64,000 bases of DNA from Micractinium sp. NFX-FRZ (GCA_029339195.1 JAPTJF010000262.1:1-64000), one strand, 5' to 3'; shown: positions 49,701 to 60,428, counted from the first letter of the stretch. The notes: generated by a model from the sequence alone, not told the origin. Numbers and translations: made by a program.

Positions 49701-50030
49701 CAGATCCAGAAGCAAGGGTGGGCACAGCTGAGCTGGGATGTGCCAGCAAATGCGGGGCACCGGCATGCGGCAGTGGCACATGCCAGATGGCACATTGCAA
49801 CAGATTCATAGACCCAGCAAGCGGGGTCGGGTTTTGACGGTTTTGACGATTTTGACGGGGCGCAGTGCCGTGATGAGCGTGCCGCGTGCGTACCGAAAGC
49901 GGCGGCTGGTGGGTGTCTCCTCCTCTGGCCGCAGCGCTGCCGCCCGGGAGGCTGCAGCGGGGCGCAGCGGGTGGTAGTCCAGGGTGTCTGCCACCCAGCT
50001 CATTGCAGGATCCATTCTGGAGGGCGCCAT
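43715..50030 (-). CDS. CLC-type chloride channel or Cl-/H+ antiporter with CBS domains
   Basis: ATG 50030 gives 'MAPSRMDPAMSWVADTLDYH', spliced in phase 2 to the first membrane helix ('YVRALLNLASTVLAAVAIGA'). CLC signatures follow: 'VQALAPRAAGGGVT' spliced to 'VMAYLNGNSM' (the GSGIPE filter position), 'GVEAPMVHLGA' (the GKEGP loop; Glu kept), 'AAAFGAPMGAPIGGVLFSLEE', 'GLFMPSLLLGGAAGA' (GxFxP filter), and 'ATAVLGGVFRSSISLVVLMT'. Two CBS halves are C-terminal: 'EQLMSSPVEGLPAVAPVAQV' with 'HHGFPVYD', and 'HLVVVNESNHACGMITRRDL'. The likely end is 'LLDSEGERPLGSGDP', TGA 43715-43717. The organisation matches the eukaryotic CLC-6/7/plant type, normally on endomembranes. Ser-Gly-Ile-Pro-Glu is replaced by Gly-Gly-Val-Thr-(Trp) and Lys/Gly of GKEGP by Val/Ala, so ion selectivity may differ. 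Introns carry duplicated exon edges. Confidence 0.85.
44210..44350 (-). repeat. Tandem duplication in a CLC intron
   Basis: CAGCATACAAGCAG recurs at about 44221 and 44328, with matching downstream segments (GCGCA..CATGCTACGGCAGCTTGA against GCGCA..CATACCACGGCAGCTGAA). The unit is about 107 bp. Confidence 0.65.
45790..45965 (-). repeat. Tandem duplication with GGCA tract in a CLC intron
   Basis: Two units containing GGGAG..GGGGAGAG, CAGGAG.AGGCAGGCAGGCAGG and CAGGGGTGAG, about 115 bp apart. Confidence 0.6.
46128..46258 (-). repeat. Exon-end echo after 'VLMTEATGG' in the CLC gene
   Basis: The true exon end at about 46230-46258 (reads 'VLMTEATGG' into GGTGGGCTGG) recurs at about 46125-46153 as 'VLMTEATRG' with the same following GTGGGTGGGCTG. 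Confidence 0.75.
48510..48527. repeat. Perfect 18-bp palindrome in a CLC intron
   Basis: CTCAGCTGG followed directly by CCAGCTGAG, with no loop. Confidence 0.85.
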
Positions 50031-51103
50031 GACGCCTGGCAGCCCTTGGTCTCTGCAGCGGTGACTGACAGTGCGGACAGCGCGGTAGGCGGCGGCGCAA
50101 GAGCGGCACCGGGCGGCGGCGGCTGCGGCTGCAGGCAATGGGCTCGAGCCGCAGTCGCCGGATGCGCGCATGACTCATTGTGCATTTCAATCTAGATGCT
50201 GGCCAATAACTCGCTTACCGCCCTATTCGGCTCGAGCGCGCGGCTTGAGAGAGCTGTCGAGGCCTCACCCGCCAGAGAGCCGCCAAAGACAGGCAAGCAT
50301 CGCTCAGGGAAGACGGAGACTCGTCAGAACGGCAAAGACCCCACGAAAACAACCCACCGCCACGCCGCCGCTGCGCCCGCTGACAGCGCTCCGACAGGCA
50401 GATGCTCGATCTTCGGCACAGCTGCTCTTTGGATCCTTGTATCTCCTTCGGAACCAAAAGGGCACACACCACCAGCAGCACACCTCAAGGCCGACGCACC
50501 AGCACAGTGTGCAGGCGGGTAAGGAGGCCCGGGCAGGTTCGTGAAGCGGCAGCCGGGAGGCAGACAGGGTGGGCGACAGCTCTGCTCTTGACAACGCACG
50601 TGTCCCGAGGCTGGATGTCCTCCTTCTCTGTGCCCTGCCTTCTGCTCTGTACCAACCAGCCCAGCACCGTTGCGCCACTGTTTGCTTAACCGGGCACCGG
50701 TGGGCGCCCACTCCAGTACACAATCCTGCTCATCCTGTGCGTCTCCCCTCACAGCCTGGGGACAAGAGCAATATGTTACACCCGTAGAGGAGCCAAGATG
50801 CAGTGGTAAGCAAGTATTCTTCTCGATGCGCGGCGGTGGCGGTGAATGGTTGGCCGGCGGCCGGCCCCCGCCCCGCCCGGCACGGCGCCGCCGCTCGGGA
50901 GCACTTCCGCCGCGACGGCCACCACGCAAGGGGGTGGGCAGGGGACGCACGCAGGGCACGCGCCCAGGGTGCATAAAATCCGGGCAAACCCCGCGTGCGT
51001 GCTCGCTTGCACGGCCAGCCGTGCATGCGACTCGCTGGCTGGCAAGGGCCCAGGCTGGCCCGGCCAGGCCAGGGCTGTTCGCTCCAACAGCTGACCGACC
51101 GTT
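50031..51103. other. Intergenic region, CLC promoter and LHC 3' UTR
   Basis: About 1.07 kb. The left part is upstream of the CLC start and the right part is the LHC 3' region, with TTACA at 50776-50780 as a possible poly(A) signal about 320 nt beyond the LHC stop. Open frames here lack family motifs. Confidence 0.5.
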
Positions 51104-53446
51104 TTACTGGCCGATCACGTTGGGCAGGTTGAGGATGGAGCCCACAAAGTTGTTCTCAAAGGGAGAGGACAGGTGGGACTGCAGCGCCTCAATGGGGCCC
51201 TGGCGGGTCAGCAGCGCCTGCGGTGGGGTGGGGTGGGGTGGGGGGTGGGGGGGGAAGAACAGAAAGTGGGCGGGCGGTCGGGTGAGGTGCAGTGCTGAAT
51301 GTGATGCACAGCCAAGGAGCACGGGCAGGCAGGCATGCAGGCGGGCGTGGCAAGCAAGCAAGCTGCATGCACGCTCTTTCAGCTGTCCAATGGGGCCCCC
51401 GCTGCGCTTCATGCACGCGGCGCGTCGCGGGCGCAGCGGCTGGCGTGCCCACCTGCACCGCGAAGCCGATGAAGGCGGTCATGGCAAGGCGGCCGTTCTT
51501 CACCTCCTTGGTGGCCATGGAGGGGGAGTTCATGCCTGGGGGGGAAGAAGGGGGAAGCGGAGAGAGGGGAGCAGATCAAGAAGAGGTTGGAGGGAGTGTG
51601 GGGCAAGAATGGGTGGCATGGGCAGTGAAGCCGCACAGCCAGAAGGCACGACCAGAGTTCAGCAGTCGGGCCAGACATACTTGCCGGGGCAGGGCAGCAA
51701 AGGCTTCAGCAGCAGGGCCCTGCTTACTGGCACCACCGGCCTGCCATGATTCTACAAGCCCTCGCCGGCGGTGGGCCAGGGCAGCGTGTTCAGGAAGCCC
51801 TCACCTCCCTGCTGCAACCAACCGACCAATACCACAACACAACAACACCCCGCAAGCTCTTCCTCACCCGCGGGGTCAAAGGGGAAGGCGTTCAGGAAGC
51901 CGGAGGTGCCGGTCTCGTTGAAGCCCTGCAGGCGCTTGAGCTCCAGGAAGCCCATGATGACAAACTCAACGGCCAGCAGGGGGCCGTTGGGCATCCAGTA
52001 CTCCTGGGCGCCAGCCTGCGGCGGGGAGGGAGGGAGGGGGAGGTGCAAGTGGGTTAAAAAACAGGCCGGCTTTAAGATGAAGGTAGCATATAGGATTGGG
52101 GGCGGCATGCTTGCGGGCTGTCAATGCAGGGCTGCCTGTTGAGTTGGGGAGTTGGGCGGGCAGGCATGCCCCCGGCTTTGCTGCTGCCCGAGTGACTTGA
52201 AGGTGCAAGGTAGCTGGCGTGACGAGCTGGAGTGTGTGTGTGCGCACCTCGAACCACTTGCCCTTGCCCAGGATCTCGGTGAACAGGATGCCCGCCACCG
52301 CGGCCATCGCCCAGCGGCCGTTGGTCTTCTCCGCCTCAGTGTACCACTGCGGCAAGGGGGGAGGTGCAGAAGAGGAAGGGGCGATGGTGGTGAGATTGGG
52401 GAGAGATGCAGCCCAAAACAAATTTGGGTTGCACAGGTGCAGCGCAAATGGAGCGCAGCCATGCAGGGGCAGCGCACGGAGGGGCACGCATTGACTGCGG
52501 GCGCAGGGACGTCACGTCACAGCAGCTGATTTCACCCACACTGCCCTGCCCCTGCCCCCCCAAACTGTGCGGGCGGCGCTGCACCTTCAGGCGCTCGGCG
52601 TCAACACCAAGGCCCAGAGGGTCTGCAGGCAGGCAGGCAGGCGGGCAGCACCGGTCATTCAACATGCCCGGCTGCAGCAGGCAAGGCAAGCCGGCAGGGC
52701 CGCGGGGTCTGCCCTCAGCGGCGCAGCCCCTGATGATGCTACCACCCCCGGCGAGCGCCGCTGTCTGCTCTTCCCCAGCTGTGCCTCTGCTTCTGCATCT
52801 CCCTGCAGCTGCCCAGCTCTGGCTGGCCTCAAGCTGCGCCAGTGCCGTGCTGCCTGCCACTCACCAAAGCCGTTGTCTGCACAAGGGGCAGGCAAAAAGC
52901 AAAGCGTGCTCAGCGACGCATTGCGACAGGTGCGGTGCAGCTGCCAGCTCAATTCCAGCTGTGTCTCATAGCAAGCTAATGCCAGTTCCGAACATGACTG
53001 CACGCAGACCTTCCATATCACATGTTCACAGGCTGGGCGAGGGCTGCTGCACGGTCTGAAGTTTGCAATGGCAGCAGGCCGGCCTCCGACGGCGGCAACT
53101 TCCGCCGGCACTGCCCCACAGTGCCAGGGTGCTGGTACTCACCGCCCGCAAGCTTGCCATCGAGGTGCTTGGGGGCGTTGATGCCTGCAGGGAAAGGGAG
53201 CCAAAACAAGCCCGGGTGACGCGCTGAGCACTCCATCGCGATAACCAAAGCCTCACCCAGTGGCACTGCTGCCCCTGCTGCACATTCGGCCCAAGATCGT
53301 CCCTTCCCGACCCGCCACTGCTCACCGGGCAGCCACAGGGAGCGGTCGGCAGCCTGCACCACCACGCTCCGGCGGGAGGCGCGGCGGGCGACAGGGCCCT
53401 GGGCCAGGCGGCAGCCGCTGAAGGCGGTGGCGGTGAGGGCAGCCAT
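51104..53446 (-). CDS. Chlorophyll a/b-binding protein, LHCI-like (with 12-nt microexon)
   Basis: Nuclear-encoded thylakoid antenna protein. ATG 53446 opens a plastid transit peptide ('MAALTATAFSGCRLAQGPVA' with 'RRASRRSVVVQA'). The mature part begins 'DRSLWLPG' and continues 'INAPKHLDGKLAG'; a 12-nt microexon (52865-52876) supplies most of the conserved 'DNGFDPLGLG' turn. Helix B: 'EAEKTNGRWAMAAVAGIL', with the LHC chlorophyll-ligand Glu and Asn/Arg. Middle helix: 'LLAVEFVIMGFLELKRLQGF'. Helix C: 'KEVKNGRLAMTAFIGFAVQ', then 'QGPIEALQSHLSSPFENNFV' and the end 'LPNVIGQ', TAA 51104-51106. About 220 residues, normal for photosystem I LHC proteins. 'EYWMPNGPL' and the short C-terminus suggest LHCA rather than LHCB, but the isoform number cannot be fixed here. 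Confidence 0.9.
52865..52876 (-). other. 12-nt microexon of the first LHC gene
   Basis: Flanked by TGTGCAG and GTGAGTGG. It joins the exon ending in phase 1 after 'KLAG' to the exon beginning ACCCTCTGGG. Inclusion restores the universally conserved LHC turn 'DNGFDP'; skipping would delete four residues without a frameshift. Confidence 0.8.
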
Positions 53447-54217
53447 GATGATTTACCGACAAACCCCTTGCGTGCGGCGGGCCCTGAAGAGGGGCTGCTA
53501 GATTTGCTCTTATCCTTTCTTTCCAGTTGGCAACCCCACCTCTTTCGCCACCTCGGACTCCGCAAGCAACATCACTGCCTGAAAACCTGTTCCGCCTCGT
53601 TTGCACAACCAGATGGTTTCGATGTGCAGCAGCTCGGCTTGCGGGAGCGCTGCCCAAGTTTGATCGGTGGCGGCAAGGCGGGTGCTGGGCGGGTGGCTGG
53701 GAGGCGGTGCACCGCGGTGACAACGCCATCCGGCCGTCCTTCAGCTTACCTAATCCTCCAAACCACCAACATGTCTTATTTCACATAAATATGACAAACT
53801 GACTGGGGACCACAGTCCGCATTGCAAGTGCTTGTTGTGCCTCGGTTGGGGTGGCACGCGGCAGCGGCCCACTTCACCTACCTAAGTGCCGAGCAGCAGG
53901 TCAGAAGTGGAAGTAAATAAACATTAGGACACAGGGGTTTGCCTGTTCATTGGGGCCAAGGAGTTGGGCACTGCCAGCGCATTAGCAGGCACCTGAAGCC
54001 CGCCCCCACTGGCCGTGCACCTTGGCAGCTCTCACCCTAAATATCGCCCATGCATGCACGCATGCTCCACGGGCCCCCTTTCTATGCATGCATGCTTCTT
54101 GATCAGACATGTGCATGGTGCAAGGCGTCAGTCGGGTGCGATAATGTGAGGATCCAGATTGAATTACAATCAGCTGCCTTCCACAACCCAGCAAGCTACC
54201 CTGACTGCCCGGGCAGT
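53447..54217. other. Intergenic region between LHC and F-box genes
   Basis: LHC promoter and 5' UTR on the left; F-box 3' UTR on the right, with TTACA at 54164-54168, 50 nt beyond that stop. Moderately AT-rich around 53740-53940. No gene seen. Confidence 0.5.
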
Positions 54218-56664
54218 TCACAGCCGCCCCTGCCGCAGGCTGACCTCAAACAGGGACGCCAGCCGCCCCGCACCCCGCTCCCACTCGCCCTGCCGGTTGG
54301 TGACCCGCACACGTGGCGGCAGCGCCGCCCGCAGGCGCGCCAGGTGTGCGGCCTCCGCGGGGGAGCGCAGCCCCGCTGCCAGGTGGGCGCCGCTGTAGTG
54401 CCCTGCCGAGGAGGCCAGCAGGCGCAGCGCGGGCAGCGCGGCCAGCACCGCCACGTCAGCGGCGCCCTCCCCGAGGGCCGCCGCCTCTTGCTGGGTGAGG
54501 GACAGAGCGCTGAGCTGGCTGCAGGCTTCCAGTGCGGGAGGCACGCAGCTCAAAGAGTTCTGGCTGAGATCCAATACCTGCCAAGAGGAGGGAGGAAGCA
54601 ACGGCAAGGGCGGGGTGGGTGGTGTGGGCAGAGGGGCAGGAAGGCAGGGGTGCAGGTGGGAAGGTGGCAGGAGGGCGGCGGGAGTAACCAAGGGGGCGGG
54701 ACTGCAGGGATGCTGCGGTGTGTGTGTGTGCACATCGCACCGCGCACGACACAGATGTTGCACCGGCGACAGCCCTGCGCGCCCCACACCTGGCGGGGTG
54801 CAGCCAGCCCTCGAGAGGGCACACGGGATACCAGGCTGCACAAGCAAGCAGGCAGCCCCCCACCCCTCAGCACCCCCAGCACCCCGCAATCCACCCCACA
54901 CCTACCTGCACCTCATCCAGCCGCAACCCTCCGGGCAGCTCTCGCAGCCGGTTGAACGGCAGCTCCAGCCGCGTCAGGCCGCCCCCCAGCAGCGGCAGCG
55001 CACGCCACACCTCTGCCGGCACCTCTGCCACCGACTGGGCGTGAGCCTCCAAGTGCAGCGCACGCAGCCGCCCCTGGCAGCCTGCTCCTGATGTTGGCGG
55101 TGCTGCTGGCAACCGTGCCGCCGCTGCCTCCGCTGCAGCTGCACCTGCTGGTTCTAGTGGTGCTGCCGCTGCCGCTGCTGCCGCTGCACCTGCTGCTGCC
55201 GCTTGCAGTGGCGCCGCTGCTGCCGCTGCTGCCGCTGCACCTGCTGCTGCGGCTTGCAGCGGCGCTGCCGCCAGGGCCTCCAGCACGGCAGCCCAGCTGC
55301 CGGAGCTGGCCACCAGGCCCAGTGAATGCAGCTGGGGCAGGGCGGCCAGGCTGGCAGGCATGTCGAACGCTGCGTGCTGCAGCCAGAGGGCCTGGAGGGA
55401 GGTCAGGGTGCTGATGGTAGGTGCCACTAGGAGCGGGTCATCTTGGTAGCGCACCGCCGCGTGCAGGTGCGACAGGCGGCGCAGCGCGGTCAGCGGGCCG
55501 GGCAGGGTGAAGCCGTCTCGCTGGTAGAAGCGCAGGCTGGTGAGGCTGGTGAGGCAGGCCAGCGCGGCCAGCGCCGGGCCACGTGGCACGTCCCGCACGT
55601 CGGCAAAGTGCAGGCGCTGGAGCTGCTGGGAGGCGGTGGGGTAGGCCGCCAGCAGGCGCGCCTGCGGGCGGGGCGGGATGGGCGCGAGTCACGAGGGGTG
55701 GTCAGGTGAGGCTGAGAACAGTGGGGCGATGCCTGGTAGGGGGAGAGCAGGAGGCATTCCACTGCGGTGCAGTGCATGCATGGCAGGATGGAAGCGCTGG
55801 CCGCCATGCCCGCCACCCCTGCTTCTGCCACCTGCTGGCCCCCCAGCCCCCCACCTCCAGGCACGTCTGCACCAGCAGCTCTGACAGCGCCGGCAGCAGC
55901 AGCAGGTTGGCAGCCGCCTGCTCCGTCTCTGTCAGGCGACCCTCCGCCCCGCCCCGCCGCCGCTCCCGCACGCCGCTTTCCACGCTGCTGGCACCAGCAC
56001 GCATGGCAGCCAAGTCCACACCAACTGTTCTCAGGCAGGGCAGCTGGTGGGGGCGCAGGCGGGAGAGCAGCGCGGCCCCCAGAGTGCGCGGCAGCTCCAG
56101 CCGCTCAAGCCCCGCCGCCCGCTGCACCGCAGCCGCCAGCGCATCAGCGTGTTCATGCAGCGCTGCCTCCACGGTGGGCAGGGCGCGGCCGTGGAGCACC
56201 AGGCTGCGCACGGCGGGGGCGTGGGCGGCCAGCCAGCGCACAAAGCGGGGCACCCGCTCTGCTGTGAGCGTCAGCAGGTTGAGCTGGACACGGCGCCAGA
56301 GGCAATCTGCTTCTGCCACTGCCACCAGGAAGCCTCTGGACACCAGGGGCAGTACTCTGCAGGCACAAAGGGCGGAGAGTGGGAGTGGAAGTCTAAGAGG
56401 CGGCGGTTGACACCTCGGTGCGGGGGCACACGGGCAGGCGACGGCGCTGGCGGCAGCAGCACTGGCGGCGCACCTGCGCGGGTCCCTCTTCCGCCAATCG
56501 AAGCTATCCTCTTCGGCAGTCTCCCTGAGCGCATCTAAGTGCAGACGCAGCGCCGTGCTGAAGATGGCGCTGACAAGTTGCGGCGGCAAGGCGTCAAGCA
56601 GGGAGGGCGGGGCTGCGCCTGCTTCGCCAAGCTCTGAAGCTTCATTCATGGCTGCAAGTGGCAT
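54218..56664 (-). CDS. F-box-like, leucine-rich repeat protein
   Basis: The N-terminus 'PPSLLDALPPQLVSAIFSTA' (ATG 56664, or 56649 five codons later) resembles an F-box helix; after an intron comes 'VLPLVSRGFLVAVAEADCLW', completing it. Irregular Leu-rich repeats follow: 'RAAGLERLELPRTLGAALLS', 'LACLTSLTSLRFYQRDGF', 'STLTSLQALWLQHAAFDM', 'LPQLHSLGLVASSGSW', 'GGLTRLELPFNRLRELPGGL' and 'VLDLSQNSLSCVPPALEA', ending 'LFEVSLRQGRL', TGA 54218-54220. An insert of tandem '[16 protein letters not shown]' units (about 55130-55260) interrupts the repeats. By family it would be a substrate receptor of an SCF-type ubiquitin ligase; the target is unknown. The start lies beside a retroelement scrap on the same strand. 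Confidence 0.75.
55130..55265 (-). repeat. Ala-rich coding repeat in the F-box gene
   Basis: Three in-frame units of 'APL(Q/E)' followed by Ala/Gly runs, two of them nearly identical, made of GCAGC/GCCGCTGCT triplet repeats. It sits between LRR blocks. Confidence 0.7.
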
Positions 56665-56734
56665 TCAGGGGCCTCGCAGGGGGGGGGCGCTTCTGCCGCC
56701 GAGAAGGCGCCGTGCGCAGCGTCGGTGCCGCTGT

Positions 56735-56983
56735 CAGGGCGCCGCTGCCAGCCGCCCCAGGGGCGCTTCGGCCACCAGGGGCATATGAGCGTGCCCGCCG
56801 CCTGGCACAGGCGCAGGTGCGCGATGGCGCGGGGGATGAGGGAGAAGGGCGGGTTCAGCCAGTTGTTGGCGTCTGCCCAGTCGAAGGAAAAGGCATCAAT
56901 GCCGGCCGTGCAGGGGCACCAGTAAAAGCTGCTGAAGCGGGGGCACAACTCATTGGTATCTGAGGCAAAGCGGTCAAAACAGG
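56735..56983 (-). mobile_element. DIRS-like retrotransposon remnant (post-RT/RNase H region)
   Basis: The minus-strand frame reads 'FDRFASDTNELCPRFSSFYW', 'GIDAFSFDWADANNWLNPPF', 'SLIPRAIAHLRLCQAAGTLI' and 'CPWWPKRPW'. As I remember it, 'DRFAS..N...PR..S', 'DAF..DW', 'NPP..LI.R' and 'P.WP..PW' is the module following the reverse transcriptase in DIRS-type retroelements, which are known from volvocine algae. Only about 83 codons remain, with no reverse transcriptase or tyrosine recombinase nearby, so this is a fossil or a captured domain. The frame stays open down to the F-box gene start. Confidence 0.55.
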
Positions 56984-57634
56984 GCGCTGCTGCAGCAAGT
57001 ACCAGGGCGGTGCAGGCGGCGGGGTACTGCCTGCGCCGCCGATGGCCACTGCACCGCATTCCTGGTTGCCTGCTGGCCAAGGGCACACCAGCTTCTACCC
57101 ACGGGCATTCACGCTGTTTCTAGCGTTCAACCCAGAGCACGCCCCTTCCAGCATGTCAATCACGCAGCCGCCGTCCAGCATGATCCAGGCGCTGTTCCAG
57201 GCATGCCAAGCTCACCCTTGCATCTCAGTTATACCCACCAACACCTGCGCCCCACGCAGCCCTCTCGAAGCTGGCCGGCATTGCCAGAGGTGCAGGCAGC
57301 ACCTCTTACTTTCGCAACTTGCGGTATCTGCCATGGCGGCGTCACTGCCGGCCCCACTCTACTTCCGGCCCTCCTGCAGGCACGGCGTCTTCCGCTTTCT
57401 TCCAGCATCTACCGAGGAGTGCGTGTAGATTACAACAAGGTGGGGTCCTGTGCTTATACAGGGACTAGAAAATTGTCTGCTCGCGGCCGCCGGGGGCCGT
57501 CACGAGGCGCGCTGCACCCAGCAGCAGCTGCGCCACGCCGGCATCGGCCAAGGGTGGTGGGTGGGTGACTGGTGGTGACGAATCAAGCTCCAAAGAAGGG
57601 GCGCCTGCCGCAGCAGGCAGCGCCGCTTGGCCGT
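56984..57634. other. Region between retroelement scrap and second LHC gene
   Basis: No gene recognised. TTACA at 57430-57434 may be the poly(A) signal of the second LHC gene, about 200 nt beyond the chosen stop. Confidence 0.4.
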
Positions 57635-60428
57635 TCACCAGGGGATGGGGCGCCAGCCCTGCAGGCAACACAGCGCATTGTAGCCCAGGAGTCGGGCATT
57701 CGCAGCACCAAGGAGCGGGCACGCAGGTTGGGCCCCCACAATGGCAGCCTGGCTGATGGCGACCAGGACCGCCAAGGCTCTCGGGATCCTTACTCCCCTC
57801 CTGCCGATGGCCATCCAGGCCCCGACCATCCCCCACCCACCCAGCCACCCAGCACCTTGCCCTACTCACATCGTCGTCGGTGCCCTCCAGGCGGTTCTTG
57901 GACTCGATGATGGCGGGCAGGATGGAGAGGGCGATGACAAACACCAGCGCCTCGTTGCCGACAGACGAGGTGAAGACTGCGGGGAGCAGGGGGAGGGGGT
58001 AGTGGGGAAGAGGGGCAACGGGTGTCAGGAAGAGGGGAACAGCACAGCACATGATGCATATGCGCAGAGCCCGGCACTGCTGCTGTTGCTGCTGCTGCTG
58101 CACCCTTCCTGCTCAGCGACTGCACCAACTTGATGTGCTGCCCTGACCAGCCCAGCCAGGCCGTTCCCCACAACAGGCGCCACTCACTGTTGTTGTGGCC
58201 GGGGTCGGCCAGGTGCTTCTGCAGGCACTCAATGGGGCCCAGGCCCTGCACCGCTGCCTGGCTGCTGAAGCCCAGCATGGCAACCTGCGGCGGGGGGGTG
58301 GGGAAGAACAGAGAGGGGGTAAGCAAGTGTGGGTTGGCCGGTGAAGCGGGATGAAGGGGGTGTGATTCTACCGGCCGGCAACGTGGAATGCAACAGGCAG
58401 CCAGGTGGAAGCCGCTGAAAGAACGGAGTCGCAACAAGCGTGCTGCTGCTGCTGCTGCAAAGGTCGCTGCCAGCTCAGCAGCAGCCTAGCGTGCCAGGTT
58501 GGCAGCACCCGCCAGCTCACCATGGCCAGGCGTCCGTTCTTCAGCTCCTTGAGGCGGGTCTCGTCGCTGCGCATGTTCATGGGGTCAAAGGGCGCAAAGG
58601 GGCCCAGGCCGGTCTGCGCGGGGGGGCGGGAGGGGTGGTGCGGGGGCAGGAGAGGGGGCGGGTGAGGCAGGGGCTCAAGAGGCAGGGCTGCTCTGTGCAG
58701 GACTGCAGGGTGGTCAAGGCAGCCAGCAACAAGGCATGCTGCACGCAGGCCGCCAGGTAGGCTGAGGGGGTCGCCAGCGCATGCAGGTTTGGCAACCCAG
58801 TAGGGCAGCAGAGGCAGGCCAAGCGCAGGCAGCCAGCACCCAGCAGCAGCCAGCCAGGCAGGCCCGGGCCTCACCTCGCCGGTCTTCTCGTAGGCCTTGG
58901 CGCGGAAGCCCTCCAGGATCGCAAAGGTCACCACCTGCACATTACATACAAGAGGGATCAGTTGTATGGGTGTTTGCACACCTGGGGGGCTGGCCACGAA
59001 AGGTCACAAGTAACACGGGTGTCGTGGTTGCGAGCGGTGTGCGTGTGGCCACGCCAGGGTGTGCGAGAATGCTGCTGGGCGGGTTGGAGAACCGGCATTT
59101 GCCATTCGCTGGCGCCTTGCCTCAGCCAGCTCCCTTCACAAAAGAACACAAGAACACAAACACACGCATGCACGCCGCACCTCGACGGCGATGAGGGTCT
59201 TCAGGTCGAAGGAGGACTGCACGTTGGCGCCCGTCTCCCACCAGTTGCCGCCCACGCCCACCAGGTCGGTGAACAGGATGCCCGCAACAGCGGCCATCGC
59301 CCAGCGGCCGTTGGTCAGCTCGCCCTGCCGGGGGGAGGGGGGCCGGGGGAGCAGGCGGGGGGTTATGTGGGGCTGGAGGGTGGATGAACTGGCAGGTCAG
59401 CTGCACAGCACCGACACGCTGCGTCGCGTTGAATAATTGCCTGGCCACCCCGCAGCGAAGCACGACCAGCCCTAGGCACCAACTCTCACAGGCACCAGCT
59501 AGGCTGGCCTGAGCTGCTGGTCAAGGAGGGCTGCAGCCCTGGGCGAAGCAACACCAGCAGCACCCATCTCGCAATATTGCCAGAGCACACATCATTGGCG
59601 TTGCATCCCCCCCCATGAACACATGCTTTGGACAGCTCCCCTTCCCAGGATGCTGACACAACACACACTTTCACATGCCCACCGCGCAGCACCCACCTCG
59701 CGGTAGTACTTGAGCACATCCTTGTCCTTGGAGCCCAGGCGCAGGGGGTCAAAGCCGTAGTCACCCAGCATGGTGCCGTCAAGGTGGGCGGGGGGGTTGG
59801 CACCTGTGGGGGTGAGGGGCGGGGCAGGGTGGGGCGGGGCAGGTGGGCAGGAGCCGTGGGAGGTGTGCCGGGCAGGCAGCCGGGAGCAGCGGCGCCACTT
59901 CGACTGGTGCTGCAAGGAAATGGCACGCCAGCCCGCGCTGCCAATGCCGGATGGCTGGCTCTGCTGCCGCCGGGCAGGCCCCCACGTGTCCCTCCACTGC
60001 TGCTGCTGCCAATGCCGGGATTGGCTTTGCAGGGCGCTCACCAGGGTACCTGCAGCAGCAAGGGGGGCAGCACACACACATCAGCAGGCTGGCGGGCAAA
60101 CCCGGCACGGTCGGCAGGCGACTGATTGGTGGGTTACTCAGGCCAATGGAACACTTGTGATTGAGATGGCAGGATTGCTGGTGCGAAACGGCAGCCTGCC
60201 CCAGCTGCCGAAGGAGGGTCTATCTCCCGCCACCCCGCCACCGCCGTCCCAGCTGCGAGTCCTGCCATCCGCGCCAAGATCGCGTCTTTCCCTGCCCATC
60301 AAGACTCTCCACAACCCCACGCACCAGGTGGGGCGGGACGCGGCCCGCACGACCACGCTAGAGCGGCCGGCCCGCTGGGTGGTGCGGCCCGAAGCCACGC
60401 GGCTGGCGAGGGACATAACGGCGGCCAT
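57635..60428 (-). CDS. Chlorophyll a/b-binding protein, LHCI-like (with 8-nt microexon)
   Basis: Thylakoid antenna protein. ATG 60428 gives transit peptide 'MAAVMSLASRVASGRTTQRA' and 'RSSVVVRAA'. The mature start 'RPTWYPGANPPAHLDG' is assembled across an 8-nt microexon (60042-60049). Then 'MLGDYGFDPLRLGSKDKDVL', helix B 'ELTNGRWAMAAVAGILFTDL', 'TLIAVEVVTFAILEGFRAKA', 'RLKELKNGRLAMVAMLGFSS', and 'GPIECLQKHLADPGHNN' joined to 'IFTSSVGNEALVFVIALSIL', 'PAIIESKNRLEGTDDD'. All LHC chlorophyll-ligand motifs are present. After 'DDD' the best phase-0 acceptor (TTGCCTGCAG) gives a short last exon, 'GWRPIPW' and TGA 57635-57637; an alternative frame ends at 57465. The hydrophobic C-terminal extension after 'HNN' is longer than in the neighbouring LHC. 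Isoform undecided. Confidence 0.88.
60042..60049 (-). other. 8-nt microexon of the second LHC gene
   Basis: GTACCCTG, flanked by CTGCAG and GTGAGC. It joins an exon ending TG to an exon starting GTGCCAAC and builds 'WYPGA', the conserved start of mature LHC proteins. Skipping it would shift the frame. Confidence 0.8.

Noticed and set aside
50670..51749. 359-codon plus-strand open frame over the LHC 3' region
   Set aside because: It runs antisense through LHC exons and introns, and its translation is low-complexity with no motif.
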